A DNA stretch of 64,000 nt from Lentibacillus amyloliquefaciens. Lineage in GTDB: Bacteria; Bacillota; Bacilli; Bacillales; Amphibacillaceae. Position 1 is the stretch's first letter, and each line of letters starts with the position of its first letter. A program made the translations under genes and the position numbers. Under the pieces are notes generated by a model. The model did not search any database, was not told the DNA's origin, and was given only the letters and a program-made list of their open reading frames with translations. Location: positions 3,472,001-3,536,000 of the forward strand of contig NZ_CP013862.1 in the NCBI RefSeq assembly GCF_001307805.1. Reading direction: 5' to 3'. Positions 44,132 to 52,055 of the stretch are shown here, piece after piece.

Positions 44132-44611
44132 TTAAATCAGCTTTCTTTCTGATATAACAATTCCGTCTTCATCCGCATATGCAAAATTCCCAGGTTTCCA
44201 CTCTACTTCTCCAAATGCCAGCGTTATATCTTTTTCACCTTCTCTTTTTTTGTTGCTTTTTAGAGGGCTTGTTCCGAGCGCAAGAACCCCGACGTCCATT
44301 TGGGCGATGTCTGCGGAGTCGCGGATGCATCCGTATATAATAACGCCCGCAAGATTGCGGTTTTTAATGATGCTGGCAAGACGATCGCCCATCAATGCAC
44401 ATTCTCGGGATCCCCCGCCATCCACAATAAGGAGATGACCTTCTGGAATTGTCTTAAGCGATTCTTCTACAAGCACGTTATCCTCGAGTACTTTAACAGT
44501 GGAAATTGGGCCCGCGAACGCTTTTTTCATTCCATAAGAAGTAAACGGTTGCTTGCAGATAGATAGTTCATTTGAATAGTGATCGCATAGATCTGTCGTT
44601 TTAAAACGCAT
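44132..44611 (-). CDS. RraA-family protein
   Basis: A 159-residue protein of the RraA / HMG aldolase family. It has TTDLCDHYSNEL at the N-terminus, GHLLIVDGGGSRECALMGD in the centre and GVIIYGCIRDSADIAQMDVGVLALG, the family's core binding site including the Arg-Asp pair. The length is normal. AAGGATGAC precedes the ATG. In enterobacteria RraA inhibits RNase E, whereas many members are divalent-metal 4-hydroxy-4-methyl-2-oxoglutarate or oxaloacetate aldolases. Bacillaceae lack RNase E, so an aldolase or decarboxylase role is likelier here. Confidence 0.85.
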   Translation of the reverse strand: MRFKTTDLCDHYSNELSICKQPFTSYGMKKAFAGPISTVKVLEDNVLVEESLKTIPEGHLLIVDGGGSRECALMGDRLASIIKNRNLAGVIIYGCIRDSADIAQMDVGVLALGTSPLKSNKKREGEKDITLAFGEVEWKPGNFAYADEDGIVISERKLI

Positions 44612-44861
44612 TTTCTGTCATCCTTTTCATGAATTATAATAAGTGAATATTTTTTTCAAATTTATCTGACATTTGTATAACTGTCAAGATTGCTCGATTA
44701 TTATTTGCAGAAGAACATATAAATACGTTCTTAACTGCATGGGCATGGAAGCTTTTGAATTATACGAGCGTATAAGATTCGTTTTATCGGAAGGAAAAAT
44801 CCGGCGAATAACAGATAACAGCATCCTTTTGGGAAAAACTACCGGAAATCGCCAGCCTTAT

Positions 44862-46403
44862 TTATTCCCGCTTATCCGGGTCAATCACCCGCATTGGACG
44901 CATCATGTCATAGTCTTCGTGCTCTAGTATATGACAATGCCATACATAGTCACCTGTGAATGGTCCGAATTTAGCGATGACGCGTGTGATTTGTCCGGAA
45001 GGGGCCGCCACAGTGTCTTTCCAGCTTTTTTCATTCGGTTCAGGTGGTTTTGCCGGGCCCGTGAACACAATTTTCCCGTCTTTGTTATAACGATTAAGGT
45101 CAAATGGCTGGCGATCAAGCACCTGGAACTGAATCAGGTGAATATGCATCGGGTGGGTGAAATCTGTGACATTGATGAATGACCAGACTTCGGTTGAGCC
45201 GCGTTCAGGTGTTTCTGTTACAGGGTCCAGCCACTTTTTGTTATCGAGCAGTAATAATGGTCGGCCAAGATTATCTGTTGAGCCGACGAGTTTCAAATTT
45301 CGGATGCGTTTGATACTGTTTTGTTTGAGTGAAGGGATTCGTGTTAAATGGCTAGGGATTCTACTTCTGTCTTCTTTTGATAAAGGCAAATCGACGTTGA
45401 ATTGCATGACATCGTCTGTTTCATCTTTGGGATCGGCATCTGGTCCAAGATCATTTTTCAGTGTGATTGTTTCGCCTTCGTGTTTGGAAAAATCAATGAT
45501 AACATCAAACCGTTCGGCCGGGTCAATTGCTAACGTGTCCAGCTTGGCAGTTTTTTTCATTAAACCGCCATCAGAACCGATTTGATAAAATGACTGCCCC
45601 GATTCTAAATAGAGCTGATACGTGCGTGTGTTGGCGGCATTCAGAATACGGAATCGGTATTTTCGCGGTTCCACTTCCAGATACGGCCAAATTTTCCCGT
45701 TAACGACGTTTGTTTCGCCATTAAAGAAAGGTCTGATGGACGGGTTTGGCCAGTTTTCCTGCGGCTCATCCGGCTGCGGAGGATAGAACAGGTCGCCGTT
45801 ATCATGAAAGGATCGGTCCATGATGATAAGCGGGATTTCATAGTTGGCTGAAGGAAGCTTCATATGTTTTTCCCGTTCATCCCGGATAATATACATACCT
45901 GTCAGACCGGCATAGACGTTCAGTCTCGTAATTCCCATGGCATGGTCGTGATACCATAAAGTGGCGCCGCGTTGCTGGTTAGGATAATTGTAGACATCGG
46001 TTTTAAATTCAGACCCTGTATCCCTGAAGTCTCTCGTATACCACGCTTCAGGATACCCATCACTTTCCGGTGTTGTCTCACTGCCATGCAAATGTGTCAC
46101 AGTACGGACTTCCGGAAGTTTATCAAGGTTATGAAACGATTTGTCAATTGGCAGTAAGTGCTTATCAGGCAGTTTATTTTTCCATTTGATCTTAGCCGGT
46201 TCACCATGCTTCACATCGATGACAGGGCCGGGGAACTGCCCGTTGTAGCCCCACAGCCGCGTCGGTCTTAAATCACGATGCATCTTTTGGCGGAACTCCG
46301 TCATCTCTATCTCATAATAGTTTTCGTGTTTGTCTGTGCGCCATGGTTTCAGTGTTTTTGGAATTGGCAGGGCATCCACAAATTTTTTCAGTTTTTTGTT
46401 CAC
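44862..46403 (-). CDS. cotA: CotA-like multicopper oxidase (laccase)
   Basis: A 513-residue three-domain laccase, the same length as Bacillus subtilis CotA. All copper motifs are visible: HLHG and WYHDHAMG in the first domain, HPMHIHLIQF and WHCHILEHEDYDMM in the last, giving the T1 and T2/T3 ligands. The GTG at 46403 is chosen because AAGGGG lies just upstream and the protein then begins like CotA; the frame stays open for 63 more codons that show no similarity. CotA is an outer spore-coat enzyme that oxidises phenolics and makes pigment. No signal peptide is seen, which fits coat targeting rather than secretion. Confidence 0.92.
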   Translation of the reverse strand: MNKKLKKFVDALPIPKTLKPWRTDKHENYYEIEMTEFRQKMHRDLRPTRLWGYNGQFPGPVIDVKHGEPAKIKWKNKLPDKHLLPIDKSFHNLDKLPEVRTVTHLHGSETTPESDGYPEAWYTRDFRDTGSEFKTDVYNYPNQQRGATLWYHDHAMGITRLNVYAGLTGMYIIRDEREKHMKLPSANYEIPLIIMDRSFHDNGDLFYPPQPDEPQENWPNPSIRPFFNGETNVVNGKIWPYLEVEPRKYRFRILNAANTRTYQLYLESGQSFYQIGSDGGLMKKTAKLDTLAIDPAERFDVIIDFSKHEGETITLKNDLGPDADPKDETDDVMQFNVDLPLSKEDRSRIPSHLTRIPSLKQNSIKRIRNLKLVGSTDNLGRPLLLLDNKKWLDPVTETPERGSTEVWSFINVTDFTHPMHIHLIQFQVLDRQPFDLNRYNKDGKIVFTGPAKPPEPNEKSWKDTVAAPSGQITRVIAKFGPFTGDYVWHCHILEHEDYDMMRPMRVIDPDKRE

Positions 46404-46640
46404 TATGTTCAACCCCTTAAATGTGCATTTATTACAGTAGATGTTTGTAAGGGGCAAATTGCAATGGGCGAATGGTGCAAAGCATAAATTTCTTCTGTGG
46501 ATGATTCGAAAGTTCTTGTTGAAACGGATAATATTGCTGAAATTCCAGACGACATGCGGTGTGCGTAGATTGGTGAAAGGAAACCGGAGCATTTCAGGCC
46601 ATTATTTCCATTAATTTCCATTTGTTCAACGAATTCATCT

Positions 46641-46710
46641 CGATCGAATTTCTTGAACTCTCGATCGATTTATACCCCGTCTCGATCGCTCTTGAGTGTC
46701 ATTCGATCGA
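46641..46710. repeat. Four-copy 21-bp periodic array, core CGATCGA
   Basis: CGATCGA/CGATCGC occurs at 46641, 46662, 46683 and 46704, exactly 21 bases apart, with unrelated spacers. It lies in the 415-base stretch between the laccase and SDR genes. The core differs from those of the arrays at 10067 and 20971, but the period is identical. Confidence 0.8.
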
Positions 46711-46762
46711 TTCGCAATTAAAACAAAGACTGATGAGGCAGACGGTCCTATACCGGCTAATG

Positions 46763-46790
46763 AAAAAAGACTCCCCGACTAAGGGGGGCT
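46763..46790 (-). terminator. Terminator of the SDR gene
   Basis: CTCCCC and GGGGGG arms around GACTAA, with an A6 run on the plus strand that becomes T6 after the hairpin on the minus strand, about 30 bases past the SDR stop. Confidence 0.65.
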
Positions 46791-46818
46791 GTTCGGGAAT
46801 AGGACAGGTCTTTAAGAA

Positions 46819-47685
46819 TTATGACGACGTCCACGAGCCGCCATTAATATGAATGGCTTGTCCGGTCATGTAGGAAGACTCATCCGCTGCCAGCATAACA
46901 TAGGCCCAGGCGTGTTCGGATGGCTGGCCGGGTCTTTCCATTAAGCTGTCCTGACCGAATGTTTCAACGCCATCTTCATTAAAGGAAGATGGGATCAGCG
47001 GGGTCCAGACAGGTCCCGGTGCGACAGCGTTTGCCCGGATGCCTTTTTTGGCAAGGCTCTGTGCGATGCTTCGCGTAAATGCTGTGACAGCCCCCTTGGT
47101 TGCAGAATAATCCATAAAAAGCGGATTGCCGCGGTATGCATTAATGGATGATGTGCTGATGATCGCATCACCATCCTGCATGTGGCGGACCGCTGCTTTG
47201 GTTGTATAAAAATGGGAGAAGAAGTTGGTCTGGAAAACTTCTTCAAACTGTTCGGATGAGATGTCCAAGAGATCTTCACGCACATATTGAATGGCCGCAT
47301 TGTTGACGAGTACGTTCAGCTTGCCGAATGCTTCTACAGTTTTCTCCACGATATCAATGCAATGCTGTTCGTTTTTAACATCGCCCGGAAGCAATAGACA
47401 TTGTGCGCCTTCTGCTTCGACCATTTTTTTCGTTTCTTCAGCATCATCGTGCTCATCCAAATATGATATTGCCACATCTGCGCCTTCTTTAGCATATAAA
47501 ATGGAGACAGCACGGCCAATGCCGCTGTCACCACCGGTAATGAGCGCACTTTTACCTGATAATTTTCCAGTGCCCCGGTAATTGGTCGGCTGGGCAGGAC
47601 GCGGATTCATATCTGATTCAATACCAGGCTGTTTAGACTGTTTTTGGCGTGGTGTAGAGCCTTTCTGCATTTTTCTTGGATCCAT
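46819..47685 (-). CDS. Short-chain dehydrogenase (YhdF/YghA-like)
   Basis: A 288-residue SDR with a family-specific N-terminal extension (about residues 1-40, rich in Gln, Pro and Lys). The core follows: SALITGGDSGIGRAVSILYA, NNAAIQYV, ISTSSINAYRG (Ser), YSATKGAV (Tyr-Lys) and APGPVWTPLIPSS. AAGGAGGT precedes the ATG. Close relatives in Bacillus (YhdF, YhxC) belong to the general stress regulon and are induced by salt and ethanol. The substrate is not known. It stands alone, with a dispersed repeat directly upstream. Confidence 0.88.
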   Translation of the reverse strand: MDPRKMQKGSTPRQKQSKQPGIESDMNPRPAQPTNYRGTGKLSGKSALITGGDSGIGRAVSILYAKEGADVAISYLDEHDDAEETKKMVEAEGAQCLLLPGDVKNEQHCIDIVEKTVEAFGKLNVLVNNAAIQYVREDLLDISSEQFEEVFQTNFFSHFYTTKAAVRHMQDGDAIISTSSINAYRGNPLFMDYSATKGAVTAFTRSIAQSLAKKGIRANAVAPGPVWTPLIPSSFNEDGVETFGQDSLMERPGQPSEHAWAYVMLAADESSYMTGQAIHINGGSWTSS

Positions 47686-47721
47686 TAGTGAACCTCCTTC
47701 ATCATTCTAACTTATAATGCG

Positions 47722-47868
47722 TGTTCAAAAAGGAGGATAACAAGGACCGAGAAGTTCGAGGCGGCGTAGTTTCGAGCAGCGGAATGTATGAATTTTAGAT
47801 ACAAGAGTAGCGAAGAAACAAGCCAACGAAGAAATTCGATGTGTCATTGTTACCGGACTTTTTGAACA
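47722..47868. mobile_element. MITE-like element with 11-bp perfect terminal inverted repeats
   Basis: TGTTCAAAAAG at 47722-47732 and its exact complement at 47858-47868 bound 147 bases without a gene. The similarity of the ends extends imperfectly inward for about 27 bases (GATAACAAGGACC versus GGTAACAATGACAC). CTTATAA occurs close outside both ends and might be a target duplication. A partial copy of the right end lies at 49542. No transposase is present, so movement would need help from elsewhere. Confidence 0.6.
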
Positions 47869-48052
47869 GCCTCTTATAACAAGGATAACCGTTTTAATAC
47901 ATCGGGAAACATTTGGCAGACCCCCGAATGGCTGTTGTCTGTCTCGAATTTCCATAATACGTAGATATGATATTTGCAAAATATAGTTTCAATATTTGTG
48001 AAAGTATGCGATAATAATATAATGATAGAATAGTGTATCGGAGGATAAGAAC

Positions 48053-48991
48053 GTGAACGAATCAAGAACAAATCGAAATCATAAAAAACCGAAAAAAAGA
48101 CGCTGGCTGAAAATTACAGCAGCTGTTGTTTTTGTGCTGATAGCAGGGATTGGGCTGTATGCTTATTCCATATATGGCAATGCCCGGGATACGGTTAATG
48201 AAGAAATGCATGAACCAGTAGATTCGATTGATCGGGACATGACGAAAAAGAAAATGGAAGCATCCGAACCGCTGAACATTTTGTTACTCGGAGTGGATGA
48301 ACGGGAACATGACAGCGGACGCTCAGATGCGTTGATGGTGCTGTCATTGAATCCTAAAGAAGACTCGATGCAGCTTGTAAGCATTCCGCGTGATACGCGT
48401 ACCACAATTGTAGGAGAAGGTTTTGAGGACAAAATCAATCATGCCTATGCGTTTGGCGGAAGCGATATGTCTGTTGCCACCGTTGAAAATTTTCTTGATA
48501 TCGAGCTGGACCATTATGTCCGTATGAATATGGAAGGGCTGAATGAACTGGTCGATAAGCTGGGCACGATTACTGTGGACAATGAAATTGCTTGGCAGGA
48601 CGGCACGTATGATTTTAACGAAGGTCCCGTTGAGATGGACGGGGACAAGACGATGGCTTACGTGCGGATGCGCAAACAGGATCCGAATGGCGATTTCGGC
48701 CGGACCGAGCGTCAGCGGAAAGTCATTCAAGGCATTATTGAACAAGGAGCTTCTGTAGGTTCTGTTGGAAAAATCAATGATTATATCGATGTACTTGGTA
48801 ATAACATGGCGACAAACATGGATTTTGATGACATGAAGAGCCTGTTAAACGGTTATCGCAATACCCGAAAGAATATCGCCAGCTACCAGATGAAAGGGAG
48901 CGGGACGAATATTGACGGCACCTATTATCTGATGGTGCCTGATGAGGAAATTGCCAAAGTTCACGGCATGATTAAAAAAGAACGGTCATAG
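48053..48991 (+). CDS. LytR-CpsA-Psr (LCP) family cell-wall glycopolymer transferase
   Basis: A 312-residue membrane-anchored protein: a basic cytoplasmic N-terminus, one transmembrane helix at about residues 22-43, then an extracellular LCP domain. The pyrophosphate/lipid-binding residues are in LLLGVDERE, GRSDALMVLSL, VSIPRDTRT and RMRKQDPNGDFGRTERQR. The GTG start follows CGGAGG. LCP enzymes attach teichoic acids or capsular polymers from lipid carriers to peptidoglycan. It is a single gene with its own promoter region and a terminator. Confidence 0.9.
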   Translation: MNESRTNRNHKKPKKRRWLKITAAVVFVLIAGIGLYAYSIYGNARDTVNEEMHEPVDSIDRDMTKKKMEASEPLNILLLGVDEREHDSGRSDALMVLSLNPKEDSMQLVSIPRDTRTTIVGEGFEDKINHAYAFGGSDMSVATVENFLDIELDHYVRMNMEGLNELVDKLGTITVDNEIAWQDGTYDFNEGPVEMDGDKTMAYVRMRKQDPNGDFGRTERQRKVIQGIIEQGASVGSVGKINDYIDVLGNNMATNMDFDDMKSLLNGYRNTRKNIASYQMKGSGTNIDGTYYLMVPDEEIAKVHGMIKKERS

Positions 48992-49004
48992 AACTTGTAA
49001 ATGG

Positions 49005-49045
49005 AAAAACGCATGTCACAAAAGAGGAGTGGCATGCGTTTTTGT
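49005..49045 (+). terminator. Terminator after the LCP gene
   Basis: AAAAACGCATG and CATGCGTTTTT form a perfect 11-base stem with a T5 tail, 14 bases after the stop. Confidence 0.88.
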
Positions 49046-49126
49046 GTCATCAATAGCAGTTTAACATTTTATCACAGGGGAATAGTTGAACGGTTTAAAT
49101 GCAGCGTTTGAAGTGAGTGGTTCGAG

Positions 49127-49546
49127 ATGAAAGATGTATTGAAGCTGAGTATTAGTGGGATAGTCGCCGGTATTGTTCTGATGAGCATATTGAAAATTGT
49201 TCAGCTGATCGCCGGCAGTGATGCTTATGTGTTGCTGTTCAATACGGATTACATACCGCTCTTGCCTGATTGGGGGCCTGAAGACATCGGCGGGGTAGCA
49301 TTTCATTTTATTTTTTGCATTGTGAGCGTTGTCGCGCTATTTTTTATTCTGGGGCCGCTTCAGCTTGAAAAGTCGATACTGCCTTACTTTTTGATTTATA
49401 CAATCGGCAGTGCTGTTTTATATTCGCTGACCGGCTTGACAGAGAGGGAGCCGACAATCGACGATCCGTTTTCATGGGCTTATTGGACAAGTGCGCACGC
49501 GGTGTACGCCTATGCGGTGGGCTGGCTGATTAAGCATTGGCTATAA
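49127..49546 (+). CDS. Four-helix membrane protein of unknown function
   Basis: A 139-residue protein with about four transmembrane helices (near residues 7-27, 53-75, 84-103 and 115-135). The loop after the first helix reads LFNTDYIPLLPDWGPEDIGG, and the third loop is acidic. It resembles small YagU-like or DUF1440-like membrane proteins in size and topology, but I do not recognise a specific family with certainty. The ATG follows TTCGAG, a weak ribosome site. The gene end overlaps the start of a repeat sequence. Confidence 0.7.
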   Translation: MKDVLKLSISGIVAGIVLMSILKIVQLIAGSDAYVLLFNTDYIPLLPDWGPEDIGGVAFHFIFCIVSVVALFFILGPLQLEKSILPYFLIYTIGSAVLYSLTGLTEREPTIDDPFSWAYWTSAHAVYAYAVGWLIKHWL

Positions 49547-49562
49547 GAGGTTGTTCAAAAAG
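49542..49562. repeat. Partial copy of the MITE-like element end
   Basis: TATAAGAGG followed by TTGTTCAAAAAG matches the reverse complement of the right end of the element at 47722-47868 at all but one position. It overlaps the stop codon of the preceding membrane protein gene. A hairpin with AAAAG and CTTTT ends follows and may serve as terminator for both flanking genes. Confidence 0.55.
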
Positions 49563-49604
49563 CCCTCAGCCGCTTGGACGGCGAAAGAGGACTTTTAATG
49601 GCTT

Positions 49605-49793
49605 TCATTTCTTTTTATTCGGGCGGTCATTTCGGTATTTTCGCTTACTTTGCGAATCATCCCGGGACTTGAATTTTTTTCTTTCATTTCTCATGTTTTC
49701 TTTTAATTCTTCATCAGGCGGCTCATCCATGAATTTTTTCCCCCTTTCAAATTCCTCATAGTCAATGTTGTTTTTCTTTTTATCATTGTCCAT
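49605..49793 (-). CDS. Small highly charged protein of unknown function
   Basis: A 62-residue protein of almost only hydrophilic residues: an acidic/basic N-terminus MDNDKKKNNIDYEEFERGKK, a DEPPDEELKEN centre and a basic RPNKKK end. The start at 49793 follows GGGGGTGATC; an earlier ATG would add six residues. No known domain is seen. The composition suggests an intrinsically disordered protein, perhaps spore- or stress-related as often in Bacillaceae, but this is a guess. Confidence 0.6.
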   Translation of the reverse strand: MDNDKKKNNIDYEEFERGKKFMDEPPDEELKENMRNERKKFKSRDDSQSKRKYRNDRPNKKK

Positions 49794-49879
49794 GTGATCA
49801 CCCCCGTACACAGGTTTTACATATGTTTTTCCTGCTTGGCGTCTCTGTAAACATGGATCAGGTTTGGCTCTGAATCATT

Positions 49880-50665
49880 CTAATCCTGCAATGTAATCCA
49901 TGGACGGTTGCGATGCCATTCAACGTTTACCGGCATACCATAAAAACGGCTCAAGTTGTCAGTCGTCAGAATCGTTTCGCTTGATCCTTTCGCAAACACA
50001 GAACCTTCCCGTAAAAGCAACGTCCGGGAAAATGCCGGCAATACTTCTTCAATATGATGAGTGACAAAAATAATCGTCGGTGCATCGGCTTGTTCTGTCA
50101 GTTTTTGAATGGTTGAGAGCAGTTCTTCACGGGCAATGAAATCGAGTCCACTTGTCGATTCATCCAAAAGCAGCAAATCAGGTGATGCCATCAGCCCGCG
50201 GGCGATAAGCAGCTTTTGTCGTTCACCCTGTGAGCATGTCTGATAAGTCCGGCCGATTAAATAACCGCACCGTATTTGCTCCATAATCCGGAATGCTTTT
50301 TCAAAATCGGCTTCAGCGGGTTCTTCAAAAGCAAGGCCGATTGATGCGTATTTGCCGCTCACAACGATATCTTCAGTCAGTTCGGTTTCTTTGATCCGTG
50401 ACTGCAGCGAAGAGCTGACCCAGCCGATAGATTTGCGGAGCGTGCGGATATCGATTTTTCCAAACGGCTGACCCAGCACACGCACTTGTCCGGCTGTTGG
50501 CCAGGAGTAGCCGGTTACAATATTTAATAATGATGTTTTGCCCGATCCATTCAACCCCAATACGGCCCAGTGTTCGCCTTTTTCAACATGCCAGTTGATG
50601 TCGGATAAAATGTTTTCCTGCTGGCGTCTCCAGGAAACATCATGAAGGTCGATGACGCTTGTCAA
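49880..50665 (-). CDS. ABC transporter ATP-binding protein (YlmA-like)
   Basis: A 261-residue ATPase with Walker A GLNGSGKTSLLN, signature TCSQGERQKLLIARG (a SQGE variant of LSGGQ), Walker B LLLLDESTSGLD and the switch His in FVTHHIEE. The start is a TTG behind AGGGGGAA. It resembles B. subtilis YlmA, an orphan ATPase with no permease gene beside it; none is seen here either. It follows the aminotransferase gene by 11 bases and is probably in one transcript with it. Confidence 0.85.
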   Translation of the reverse strand: MTSVIDLHDVSWRRQQENILSDINWHVEKGEHWAVLGLNGSGKTSLLNIVTGYSWPTAGQVRVLGQPFGKIDIRTLRKSIGWVSSSLQSRIKETELTEDIVVSGKYASIGLAFEEPAEADFEKAFRIMEQIRCGYLIGRTYQTCSQGERQKLLIARGLMASPDLLLLDESTSGLDFIAREELLSTIQKLTEQADAPTIIFVTHHIEEVLPAFSRTLLLREGSVFAKGSSETILTTDNLSRFYGMPVNVEWHRNRPWITLQD

Positions 50666-50676
50666 TTGTATTCCCC

Positions 50677-51852
50677 CTAAAAGATTCCCAGTCGGGCAAT
50701 TCTGTCTGCCGCTTCTTCAAGCCGGTCTGCTGATTCGAGCAACCCGACACGCACATAGCCTTCCCCGTAGTCACCGAAGCCTTTGCCCGGGGCGACGACA
50801 ACGTGTGCTTTTTTCAATAATAGATCGGCAAATTCTTCAGATGTGTAGTTTGATGGCACCGGGAGCCAGGCGAAGAAGCTGCCTTGTGGTGTGTCAGCCT
50901 CCCACCCGATTTTTCGGATAGCTGTCATGAAACGATCACGGCGTTCAGTGTATGTAGCCTCAAGCTCCCGAACAGATGTCTGATCACCTTTCAGCGCTTT
51001 AGCGGCAGCACTTTGTATTCCTCCAAATAAACTGACGTACATATGGTCCTGGAATTTGTTAAGGGCTTCGATGACTGAGGGGTTACCGGCAGCAAATCCG
51101 ACACGCCAGCCGGCCATGTTATATGTTTTTGACAATGTATATATTTCGATACCCGTATCTTTTGCCCCGTCAGACTGCAGGAAGCTTTGCGGTTTTGGTC
51201 CATCATAGGACAGCGCTCCATATGCAAAATCCTGCACAACACAGATGTCGTGTTTTTTTGCGAGTTTAACCGTTTCATCATAAAAGGATTTGGAAGCCGT
51301 TGCAGCAGTCGGATTATTCGGATAATTCAAGAACATCAATTTTGCCTGTTTAAGTGTCGCCTCGGGTATCGTGCTGTAGTCCGGCAAAAAGTTATGCTGA
51401 GGCTGCAATGGCATCGAATAACTTTCAGCACCGGCCATGGCAATCCCTGACATATAGTCCGGGTATCCGGGATCAGGCAGAAGTGCGGTATCATTCGGAT
51501 TCAGCAGACATTGGCTTATTTCTACCAGTCCGGCTTTGCCGCCAAATAGAACTGCAATTTCCGTTTCCGGATAAAGGGTCACCCCAAATTCCCGTTTATA
51601 ATAATCAGCGGCCGCTTCTTTGAAATAACGAAATCCCCGAAATGGTGAGTACTTATGATTGGCAGGATTTTCAGCCGCTTCCTGAAGCTCTTTGATAATA
51701 TGATTCGGTGTCGGCAAATCAGGGTTGCCTTGACCGAGATTAATAATATCATAACCTTGTTGTTTGTATTCCTGTGTTTCAGCTGCAAGCTTGGCGAAAA
51801 ATTGCTCCGGCAAACGTTTCAGCATCTCTGATTGTTCGAAATGTTGTGGCAT
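50677..51852 (-). CDS. PLP-dependent class I/II aminotransferase (MtnE/PatA-like)
   Basis: A 391-residue fold-type I aminotransferase. NLGQGNPDLPTPNHI lies at the N-terminus, FLNYPNNPTAATAS binds PLP, and YTLSKTYNMAGWRVGF holds the PLP lysine, with VRVGLLES near the end for the substrate carboxylate. The ATG at 51852 follows GGGGAGGG. The closest characterised type by eye is MtnE, which transaminates 2-oxo-4-methylthiobutyrate to methionine, but no other methionine-salvage gene is nearby, so general aspartate/aromatic aminotransferase activity is equally open. Confidence 0.82.
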   Translation of the reverse strand: MPQHFEQSEMLKRLPEQFFAKLAAETQEYKQQGYDIINLGQGNPDLPTPNHIIKELQEAAENPANHKYSPFRGFRYFKEAAADYYKREFGVTLYPETEIAVLFGGKAGLVEISQCLLNPNDTALLPDPGYPDYMSGIAMAGAESYSMPLQPQHNFLPDYSTIPEATLKQAKLMFLNYPNNPTAATASKSFYDETVKLAKKHDICVVQDFAYGALSYDGPKPQSFLQSDGAKDTGIEIYTLSKTYNMAGWRVGFAAGNPSVIEALNKFQDHMYVSLFGGIQSAAAKALKGDQTSVRELEATYTERRDRFMTAIRKIGWEADTPQGSFFAWLPVPSNYTSEEFADLLLKKAHVVVAPGKGFGDYGEGYVRVGLLESADRLEEAADRIARLGIF

Positions 51853-52003
51853 GGTTTTAATTCCCTCCCCCAAGCGTTATATATGAAATGAATTGTACTT
51901 ATGATAGCTTTGATTGATAGGGTTGTAAAGAAAAGCGAAGTCACGGGAGAGGCTTTAAAAATTGGTCGGGGAAGAGAATATGAGAAGAAGGAAGCAACGA
52001 GAC

Positions 52004-52055
52004 GGGACAAAAATCCCATCCCCTTGTCCCTCGTCCGCCTCCGTCCCCTTGTCCC
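52004..52055. repeat. GGGACAA/TTGTCCC dispersed repeat
   Basis: GGGACAA at 52004-52010 is followed by TTGTCCC at 52024-52030 and again at 52049-52055, able to form a hairpin directly after the amidohydrolase stop on the minus strand. A related degenerate copy lies at about 6919-6957 (GAGACAA, TTGTCCC). GTCCC-rich repeats of this sort are common between genes in Bacillales. Confidence 0.5.

Noticed and set aside
44673..44927. 84-codon plus-strand frame next to the RraA and laccase genes
   Set aside because: Overlaps the end of the laccase gene, has no ribosome site and shows no recognisable domain.
46404..46592. N-terminal extension of the laccase (63 codons)
   Set aside because: The extension matches nothing in CotA. 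GTG 46403 has AAGGGG and gives the exact CotA length.
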